A stretch of 64,000 nt of DNA, taken from Mytilus galloprovincialis (taxonomy: Eukaryota > Mollusca > Bivalvia > Mytilida > Mytilidae). Under the pieces are notes generated by a model, which had not been told where the DNA came from, searched no databases, and saw only the letters and a program-made list of their open reading frames with translations. Both the position numbers and the translations under genes were made by a program. Below are positions 56,801-64,000 of this stretch, in pieces. Every line of letters begins with the position of its first letter. Position 1 is the stretch's first letter. The stretch lies in contig NC_134841.1 in the NCBI RefSeq assembly GCF_965363235.1, positions 34,811,440 through 34,875,439 of the forward strand, in the 5' to 3' direction.

Positions 56801-59800
56801 ATTATTTTTAATGATGTCTTTGATATGTTACTTCCCTTTTTGAATTGATGAAATACATTAAAGCAATATGTTCTATGCAGTTGCAGTATGCACACCAAGC
56901 AGTAGTTATTCTTATATATATAGGATTTGGTATGCAGTTTGTTTTTGTCATTGTAGAAACATTTGATTTTAATGAAAGCATCATTTAATTGCTTCTGCTA
57001 GACACACATGAGCACATGTGTCTAACTTTTTATGATAAGGGTGTCTGTTTTTTAAATAGCTGTTTTGAAAAAATATATTGAAATACATATGTAAAATTCG
57101 TTATCTTTTATTTAACCAGGAACCGCTGTAATAACTAATGATAAAGCAGCACTTTGGACAGATGGGAGATATTATCTACAAGCAGAGAAACAAATTGATT
57201 CTAACTGGATCCTTATGAAAGATGGTAATACATGTCACCATTTTATTTTAAGCTCACCTTGCCCAGAGAGTTTGGGAATATTTACTGAAGTAACTGCCTG
57301 ATGACTCTGTTAACAAACTGACATGACAGATACATATATTAAAAGTCCTTTTCTGCTTTTACTTTGATTCAGGCCAGTATGGTTACTAGTTGACAATTGT
57401 TTTTTACACAGAAATATGCGTAAAGGGGGAAGATGTTAAAAAAAGCTGATTTTTCCATATTTGACAGAAAGATTTCTTGTAAGATATCTCATAGAAAGTA
57501 GTTACCTTGATGCTAATGAGCCAGTCAGTATGGTCAGAAGCAGGAGACTTCCTTTTAGATAGTACTAGTCTTCTCTTGAAATACCTTTATGTAGAAAAAT
57601 ATAGTTTCCTTTCGAGAACTAGAAAAGAAATTGAAACTTTAGGTAATACCAAACACCCTCACTAAAATTTATTTGGCTCGTTAAATTTTTATAAAATTTT
57701 GACAAAATATTTACTTTTACCCTATATGACATGTATGACGAAAAAATAAAAAAAAATAAAAAAACTTGAACCACACACTTTATTGGAAAATTTTCATTGT
57801 ACAAATAGCAGTTTGACTAACACCAATTTTAATCATTGAGAAGCTTAATATTTCCTGAGCAATAGAACGTTATTGAAATGTTTAGCTGAATTTTACAGAG
57901 TTATCTCCCTGTAGTGTTTATGTACCACCTTAATGTGGCTAGGATCTTTGCCAGGGACTGACAGAGGGGATTGTACTTTAAATTATAGAGAATCTTATAA
58001 TTAATTCATATCCCCAATGATCTATACAGATACATGCAAATCTCTAGTTGTTTTATTACCCCATTTGCTGTCAGAGGCAAAATTTATTATAACATAAACT
58101 TGGATTTCTTAACAGTAATATTAATATAAATTTTTATATATTCTAGGTTTACCTGACACTTTATCACAAGCAGAATGGCTGACAAAGGTATATACATTAA
58201 TTAAAAATTTACTGCATTATATGTATACTGGTTTTTTGTACAAAACTTTGAATATATGATGTTAACGATTGAATCATTGGCCCTTCTGATTATGACATTG
58301 TGTAACAAAAAAATTGTTCAGGCATGACATTTGTTCCGCTGGAACAAATTTCATAGGAAATATGTTCCAGCGGAACTTATTTCACAGAAAATATGTTCCA
58401 GCACTGTAAAATTTGTTCCGGAACTAATTTTTTAACCAAATATGAAATAAGTTCCGAAACAAAAATCACAGCTCCATGAAATTTGTTCCAATATTAAAAT
58501 TTTTAAAAAAGTGAAATAAGTTCCTGTGATATTAGTTTTGAACGAAAGTATTATATAGAAATCAATGAAACTTAAGGAACCTATTTCACAGAAAATAAGT
58601 ACCTTTAACATATTGCACGGCGAAATACGTTCATGTTACACTAAAAAATTATGATGCAAGCTGGATGCTGTACACTGTGCTTGCATGAGGAACATTTGCA
58701 ATTGAAGACATGACTGTAGAATGAAGATAAGAAATAAAAGCGATGATACTGTATCATGATTTGTATATATGTTTTATCATTCATGTGGTATTCAACCTGT
58801 TTGTTTTCTTGTTGATCTGTCATGGGTGTTCTTATCTTACATGTTCTTAGCTAAGGTCGTGACACAGTTTCAAGAGAGTGTGTCTTTTATTTCTCTATGT
58901 CTTTTAATATAACATTTATTAGTCACTTTGTCCTTTTCAAATGATTAGTACAAAAATTTTAAACTATAATACTTTTTTCAGAATTACTTTTTTGATTTTA
59001 CTCTTTCTTATTGTTAGTGTCATTTTTAGTATTATTAATTGAGTATGTTATTAAAATTTTGATTTACTCCACAGGATCCAAATTACTGAAATGTTTACAC
59101 TTTTTATTTATTACTTTATTAATGTAATACACATTTTTCATAATGACCTTAAACTCACTAATGACAAGTTTAAGTCATATAAGATATAAGATATAAGATA
59201 ACTTGTTTAACATTGTTTAACCAGTGGAACATATTTCACAGACAAGGAACTTATTTCACCAGGTGAGGAACAAATCTCACAAATCCATAACTGATTTCAC
59301 CAAGCAAGGAACAAATCTCACAAACCCGGAACTTATTTCACTAGGTAAGGAACAAATTTCACCAACCCAGAACTTATTTCACCAGGTAAAGAGTGGATCT
59401 TATTTCATAGAGATGGAACAAATTATATAGAAATTGTCTGTGAAAAAAGTTCTCCCAGAACATATTTCCTGTGAAATTAGTTCCACTGGAACTTTTTTCA
59501 CAGGAACAAATTTTGGCTCACAATTGCAGTACATGAGAAATCCATCTAACCATCAGTCATTTCCAACTTAAATTTTTAAAATAGAACAGGTTCTTAGACA
59601 AGCTCATAATATTGAACCAAATGTTTTAGCTTTTGTTTCTTAAATTGACACATACACTTTATTGCAGGATATCATGCATTTACATGTTGATATATTGCAT
59701 TGCATATAGACTTTATTTTCTGGTAATAATCATATTTTGTATATGGTTAAACTTTGTAGTTATATAGAGTTTTATTACAAAACATTCAAATAATTTAACA

Positions 59801-62800
59801 TTATATTGATAGGAATTACCTGTTGGTGGCAGAGTTGGTGTTGATCCTTACCTTATGTCTTCTGGTAAGTCATCAAACACAGTTTTTCTTTTTAATCTGT
59901 TCAGAAAAGTCAAAGGAAAAGTTTGCTAGTGGGCAGTATTTTAGGAGAAAAGTAAAAACAGTCCATTCATAGTGATTGTTTTCAATTGACTAAATAAATA
60001 CAATATCATTTGTAATTAATATTACCCACATAATGGTTGCTTGCCGTCTTTATAATAAAAGAGGTATTTTAGAAAGCCATATATGTATTGATGTAATTTT
60101 AGTGTTTTTGACCTAAGTGATTGCTGTATTTTAAATTTCATTGAACAGTTTAAAGTCAAAATAACTTTTCAGAGACTTGGAAGCCAATGGATAAAGTTTT
60201 AAAAGAAGCTGGACATATGTTAGTCCCTGTATCACAGAACTTGGTAGATCTGGCTTGGGAAGATCGACCAACTCCTCCACAAAATCCATTGATGGTTCTC
60301 CCTGATTCATACACAGGTAAACTTGTACAGAAAAACTAAGGGAACAATACAAAACACAAAAAAAAAACAGTAACACAAACACAGGAAACCCATACTCTAC
60401 AACTTGAAGAAAAGGTAATGAAAATAATGTCATAATAAAATGAATAAATTGAAATGTGGGGTATACATACACAAGTCAGGGCCGTAGGAAGGTTTTGTCC
60501 AGAGGGGGTGGGTGTGGAAGGGGCACCCCTCTCCCACAGCTTAGATATTTTTTGAAAATGGGTAAGCCAATTTCAGGGTTTTATGCGTTTTCAGAACGTT
60601 AAATATATGATTATCCATACTCTTCCAATAAGCTTTTAAACAGTTAATAGGCTGATATTTAATTGAAGAAAACATATAAACCATTGATCGCACTGAAGAT
60701 ACTTTTTATTTCAACATATTAAATCAATATAACAGTGGTACCTTTCAAAGTTAACGTTACAATTTCATATATATGATAAAATCAATGCACACATCACATT
60801 TGTTCCGCAATTATTCTTATATACACATACATGTAAACCTACTGGCATTTTATCATGCTCTTTTTGGAGATTTTAAAGACAACATGGCTTCATATGTCTT
60901 TCAAGTTTACTTTTTATCATAAACACATAATGTGTTCATAATAAAAGTAAACTTAATATTAAAGACGAATTCTATGAATGACGTACGTGTATCTTATTAC
61001 AATATAAGGGATTTTAAAAAAACAAGCAGCTAAATAAGCATCTATTAAAATCCTTAAAAAAACATAATTGATTCTCTCTGAAAATTTCTCAATTTAGATT
61101 TTGTCCTTTGACGGATAATGATAATAATAATAATAAAATTCTATAACGAAGATAACACATTTAACAATCACATGTTAATTTTCCATGAGGCCTTCAAAAA
61201 CTATTAATACAAATAGAAAATGGAAAAAAATACATACAAAATCAAATTCATAATACAGTTAAATATAGCAGCTGAAATATTGAATAAGTACATATGCATT
61301 CAATAGAAGAGCCGTGCTGTATTTGTTAGTGCATCGGACTACTAACACAAAGGTTCCTGGTTCGATTCCCATTCGGGATGAAAATTTCAGGGACTGAATT
61401 TTCGGTTCTCCCTTGACACCATTTGCGAGTATGGTCTCGAGGAAATGATGATAGTCCGTCGGAAGGGGACGATAAATGGCTGACCCGTGTTAAGAGAGAG
61501 AGCCATATCTCTTGCATTTTAAAGACACCCTTGTAGTTTTCGAAAAAGAGCAGGCTAATGCCGCTACAAGGCAGCACTCGCACCCGCAAAGTGGAAAGGG
61601 ATTAATATAAGTTGCAAAACTTGTTTCCCAATCCACTATAAATAAATATGTTTAAACTGATAGAAGAAGAAAAATACATTAGTTTCGTGCATCTTTATTC
61701 TGTTCACTTAAAAAATAGTTTGAACAGTTGGTCTTAAATGTATCTAAATTATTTCTTTAATATTATTTGGTAAATTATTCCAGGTAATAAGACCAGAATA
61801 TTTAAATGTTCTTTTTAAAAAATCAGAATTAGGTCTTGGTACATGAAGAAGTTCTGATGTAGTCGACCTCAGACAATAATTATAAAGATCAGTACAAGCA
61901 GTAAATTTAATAGATAGATAATCAGGTGCTAGACCATTCATACATTTAAACATTAACACAGCTTGAAAATAGTGTATCCTCGTAAATATAGTCATCCATG
62001 CAAGTTTTTTAAACATTGCTGTTGATGGAAAATCAAAAGAAACAGATAAAACTCACGTCTAATGTAATCTTTATAGATAATAAAATTGAGAATGGAAATG
62101 GCGAATGTGTCAAAGAGACAACAACTCGACCATAGAACAGACAACAGCAGAAGGCCACCCATAGGTCTTCAATGCAGCGAGAAATTCCCGCACCCGGAAG
62201 CGTCCTTCAGCTGGCCCCTAAACAAATATATATGCTAGTTCAGTGATAATGGACGTCATACTAAAGATGATCTCTCAAACTGTATCATAGGTGTCCTATT
62301 CTGTGACAGAAGGTCACGGTAACCCGTCAGCGTGGAGGACAAGTGCTCCTCCGTACCTGAAAATTCTTATAATATTTATTTTTTATTTTTTTTGAAAGAA
62401 GGGGTGCGATCGCACCCGACGCACCTCCCCTTCTGACGGCCTTGCAAGTGAGACAACAATCTAGTGAAAATGCTGTTAATAATTTTTAAATCATATTTTA
62501 TATTAATTGAGAGAAATCAGTATTTACATGTAATGTGATTTCCTTGTCAATATTTACTTTTTTAAGTGGGAAACATGATATTCATGATATTTGACAAATG
62601 ATGTTTTAAAAGTTATATTTTAATAGAGAGTATGCATTCAGATGAAATATGTAGTTTCTTTCAACTACTTAAAATTTGACTGACAATTAGTTCAAATTTA
62701 ATCATCATAAAAAATATAATTTTACAGGACAGACATGGGAAGACAAAGTCCTGAAAGTGAGAGAAAAAATGAAGTCCAAGAACTGTGGTGCCTTTGTTGT

Positions 62801-63382
62801 TACTCCTCTGGATGAATTAGCATGTAAGATATATAGTAAAAAGCATTTAATTTGGACTAAATTAGGTGCGTTAGCTTAACAGTGGAGCAGAAAACAAACA
62901 CACATAAGTGATTGATACTGCTTAATGTCCTGTGCCTAATAGTACATACGTATTAAAAATGATAAGAAAAATGTTAACATATTTAGTAGAAAAGAGCCAG
63001 CTTTCTTTTTTGCTGATTTGAATATTAGTTTACATATAAAATGTTCTTGTTAGATATTTTTTAGATATTTTTTCCAATTTAAGATGATGAACTTGTTGAT
63101 ATTATTGGCATTCTTAATCAGTTATCTTTTGTGCTTTTTAACACTTAATTTTATCACTATACATTTGAATTGTATCTACAGCTTAATTTCTCATGTTTTT
63201 TTGTCTCAACATATATCATATGTTTAAGTTACATTTTTAGATTAATTGAAACATTGTACTTTGAGAATTTTTCTTTATTTGCAGTATATATTCTTTTCAG
63301 GGCTGTTTAATTTGAGAGGCTCAGACATTCAGTATAATCCAGTTTTCTTTGGTTATGTTGTTGTTACCAAGGAAACAGTTGA
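53708..63382 (+). CDS. Xaa-Pro aminopeptidase (XPNPEP1/2 type), N-terminal part
   Basis: This spliced gene is the only one recognised with confidence. The family removes an N-terminal residue when the second residue is proline, using a dinuclear metal centre (Mn in XPNPEP1) in a C-terminal M24B pita-bread domain. Eight exons splice with consistent phases to give about 233 residues. Markers in order: [64 protein letters not shown], and [18 protein letters not shown]. These cover the first creatinase-like domain and most of the second. The catalytic ligands are beyond the window. The start at 53708 (MVVKNTT) lines up with the cytosolic XPNPEP1 type. CDCRR also favours XPNPEP1, whereas some later residues ([15 protein letters not shown]) are also like XPNPEP2. 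The closest paralogue is thus not settled. It is likely housekeeping; no regulatory element is proven. Confidence 0.95.
53990..54149 (+). mobile_element. Short GGATCC-ended element, copy 4
   Basis: AGGGGCGGATGCAGG to CCCTGGATCCGCCACTG in the intron. The interior CATTGATCGGCAAAAATAAA matches the other copies. Confidence 0.8.
54150..54569. other. Intron sequence, nothing further recognised
   Basis: AT-rich. TTATTTATTTTGAATTTATT at 54208-54223 is inversely repeated near 54313-54335 (AATAAATTTAAAATAAATAA), a weak hairpin. Confidence 0.4.
54570..56505 (+). repeat. 42 bp minisatellite with TGAGTCAGCA in most units
   Basis: About 45 units reading GTCAACCTGACTATACTGAG, then TCAGCACTTAGTCGTCTTCT, then TT. 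Because 42 is divisible by three, a frame of 337 codons (55188-56201) stays open with a 14-residue repeat ([14 protein letters not shown]). Neighbouring 39 bp units and the flanking splice sites show this is intron, not protein. Unit variants follow a four-unit order (R, C, H-F, H-L classes by translation) about three times, that is, a 168 bp higher-order repeat. By eye about 31 units hold TGAGTCAGCA and about nine have TGAGTCTGC instead. The 7 bp core TGAGTCA is the AP-1 consensus (established knowledge). Confidence 0.95.
56620..56683 (+). CDS. Aminopeptidase exon
   Basis: TTAATTTCAG / GTATAA borders. It encodes [20 protein letters not shown] plus A, then one base of a Gly codon (phase 1). 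This is the strongly conserved segment of the first domain. Confidence 0.95.
57120..57224 (+). CDS. Aminopeptidase exon
   Basis: TTTAACCAG / GTAATA borders, phases 1 and 1. It encodes [20 protein letters not shown], then [14 protein letters not shown]. The [10 protein letters not shown] motif is nearly invariant in the family. Confidence 0.95.
57638..57933. mobile_element. TTAA MITE relative, diverged
   Basis: Left TTTAGGTAATACCAAACACC and right AGTGTTTATGTACCACCTTAA are the diverged ends of the element at 18200-18769. The interior words (AAAATTTTGACAAAATATTTA; TTTTACAGAGTTATCTCCCT) are shared. It lacks the nested ATGCCCC element. Confidence 0.8.
58147..58187 (+). CDS. Aminopeptidase exon, 41 bp
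   Basis: TATATTCTAG / GTATAT borders, phases 1 and 0. It encodes [13 protein letters not shown] after completing the Gly codon. It is very short but the length and position fit the family. Confidence 0.9.
58330..59512. repeat. Degenerate GGAAC...ATTTCAC foldback region in intron
   Basis: Words such as TTTGTTCCGCTGGAAC, ATGTTCCAGCGGAAC, GGAACTTATTTCACCAGG and GGAACAAATCTCAC cluster at 58330-58600 and 59220-59512, about 620 bp apart, in mirrored order. The outer ends are roughly inverted. A 68-codon frame at 59224-59430 is repeat-derived. Confidence 0.75.
59813..59864 (+). CDS. Aminopeptidase exon, 52 bp
   Basis: TTATATTGATAG / GTAAGT borders, phases 0 and 1. It encodes [24 protein letters not shown] is a conserved turn of the family. 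Confidence 0.93.
60173..60316 (+). CDS. Aminopeptidase exon, 144 bp
   Basis: ATAACTTTTCAG / GTAAAC borders, phases 1 and 1. It encodes [20 protein letters not shown], then [12 protein letters not shown] and [14 protein letters not shown] is conserved. The 113-codon - strand frame over it is an antisense shadow. Confidence 0.95.
61300..61610 (+). mobile_element. tRNA-derived SINE
   Basis: The 5' head looks like a tRNA gene: an A-box-like TTAGTGCATCGG (61327) and a B-box GGTTCGATTCC (61361-61371), separated by about 25 bases, with the TTCCTGGTTCGATTCCCATT arm. There is no intact acceptor stem, so it is not a tRNA gene. The body includes GTATGGTCTCGAGGAAATGA, CGTCGGAAGGGGACGATAAA and ACAAGGCAGCACTCGCACCC. 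The 87-codon - strand frame across it is not a gene. Confidence 0.8.
61735..62040 (-). pseudogene. LINE polymerase C-terminal relic
   Basis: The - strand frame 61744-62016 contains [27 protein letters not shown] and [19 protein letters not shown]. This run of motifs (MNGLAP-YLS ... R-P ... FSYSG-WN-LP--IK) is the well-known C-terminal end of non-LTR retrotransposon polymerases. About 90 residues survive; the polymerase core is absent. Confidence 0.88.
62080..62275 (+). repeat. Dispersed repeat (CAAAGAGACAACAACCCGAC), copy 3
   Basis: AAAATTGAGAATGGAAATGG, TGTGTCAAAGAGACAACAAC, CGTCCTTCAGCTGGCCCCTA and ATGGACGTCATACTAAAG, in the same order as 42196-42410. Confidence 0.85.
62728..62823 (+). CDS. 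Aminopeptidase exon, 96 bp
   Basis: ATAATTTTACAG / GTAAGA borders, phases 1 and 1. It encodes [17 protein letters not shown], then [14 protein letters not shown], the start of the second domain. Confidence 0.95.
63301..63382 (+). CDS. Aminopeptidase exon, 82 bp, last in window
   Basis: TTCTTTTCAG / GTATGT borders. The first two bases complete a Trp codon, then [18 protein letters not shown] and VVVTKETV follow, ending phase 2. A-W-L-F-N-L-R-G is the family signature that precedes the catalytic domain. No further exon is recognised up to 64000. Confidence 0.95.
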
Positions 63383-63974
63383 GTATGTCATCTCAATTAT
63401 CTAATACAGATTTATTCTAAGTTACTCTAGCCTATAGGTTATTGGGGGAAATGTAAATCAAAAGAACAATGTTCAGTACTTTGAGAATAGGTCAGAAATG
63501 TATATAAAATCCATTTTCTTTAAGTAAGAAGCTTGGAATAAAGTAACCTTTTCAAACTTTCAACAACAAAAAAACGCAGTCTAAACAATTACATGTAAAT
63601 ACTTATGATCAATGAAAAAAGGAAATTTTTCTGAGAAGATACATTGTACTAAGGTAGGCATTGCAATTGTATTTAATAAAAAAAATAGTTTGCTATGAGT
63701 TTAGCATGGTGATATGTTTTGTGTCAAGCTGTCAATATAATTGTGAATGGGGTTTATAAAAACAGTCTTTCTCTGTTTCATGGATGTTTTGGTATAGATT
63801 TGAAAACAATAAAATGCTGTTTGTGAATGAATGCTTTATTCTCTTAAAACAATTGTTACAGAGAACATGTACACATTAACAATGTACATACTGATTTAGC
63901 ATGTGTGAATTATTAAAATGTGTTCTATCCATAAATATGTCTGGAGATTTGTATGCTACTTTTAAAGCATAACA
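63383..63974. other. Intron sequence, no exon recognised
   Basis: AT-rich. I looked for the next conserved block of the family and did not find one with an acceptor in the right phase. Confidence 0.5.
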
Positions 63975-64000
63975 ATTTTTATGCCCCATTTATGAGCATT
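63975..64000 (-). repeat. ATGCCCC element, start of copy 4, cut by window edge
   Basis: TTTTTATGCCCCATTTATGA is the opening of the element seen at 11936-12221. Confidence 0.75.

Larger units (their letters stand above)
60477..62444. mobile_element. 1.97 kb intronic element with 5 bp duplication
   Basis: Left CAGGGCCGTAGGAAGG, right CCTTCTGACGGCCTTG. CAAGT lies directly outside both ends (60472-60476 and 62445-62449). The interior holds a tRNA-derived SINE, a LINE polymerase tail and a dispersed repeat, so it has itself accumulated insertions. Its own transposase is not recognised. Confidence 0.8.

Noticed and set aside
60131..60472. 113-codon - strand frame
   Set aside because: Antisense shadow of the aminopeptidase exon 60173-60316.
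61310..61375. tRNA gene
   Set aside because: A and B boxes are present but there is no acceptor stem and a long SINE body follows.

Overview
The window is eukaryotic, AT-rich and overwhelmingly made of transposable-element debris and tandem repeats. The single confidently recognised gene has small exons with GT-AG introns. Several dispersed repeats look like ones common in mussel (Mytilus-type) genomic DNA; this is from memory, not a search. A marine bivalve is the most likely source. There is no operon structure, no CRISPR array and no intact RNA gene.

The gene is an Xaa-Pro aminopeptidase of the XPNPEP1/2 type (M24B metallopeptidase) on the + strand. Eight exons from 53702 to 63382 keep a consistent reading frame across GT-AG junctions and encode about the first 233 residues, that is, the two non-catalytic N-terminal domains. 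The catalytic metal-binding domain lies beyond the right edge. Two well-formed upstream exons (37278-37365 and 38206-38259) look like a leader. The signal-peptide frame that starts in the first of them is out of frame with the aminopeptidase, whereas the second exon read in another frame joins it perfectly.

Layout: 1-800, repeat fragments. 840-11565, an array of short (about 589 bp) and long (about 1371 bp) units forming a 1960 bp higher-order repeat, split by a 2.08 kb element. 11.9-15.4 kb, dispersed elements. 15996-18169, a composite element (flank, unit, flank). 18-31 kb, MITEs, LINE tails and foldback elements. 31.6-33.3 kb, a GGGGCGA foldback element and a perfect 48 bp-arm palindrome. 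35.2-36.2 kb, a GGAACTTT/AACTAGTT array. 37.3-53.7 kb, the presumed first introns of the gene, holding a reverse transcriptase relic split by a second composite element (43386-48146), a LINE tail and nested inverted-repeat elements. 53.7-64 kb, aminopeptidase exons whose introns carry a 42 bp minisatellite full of TGAGTCAGCA motifs, a GGAAC foldback and a 1.97 kb element with a 5 bp target duplication.

The most striking structure is the composite-element family. Two copies in opposite orientation have 430-450 bp direct-repeat flanks whose ends are inverted repeats (GGYCCGAGAC...). They enclose one or three tandem copies of a 1.29 kb unit, and each copy is bounded by a perfect 4 bp target-site duplication. 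One copy interrupts the reverse transcriptase relic just before its catalytic LDD box, and conceptual removal restores the local reading frame. I recognise no described family with this architecture.
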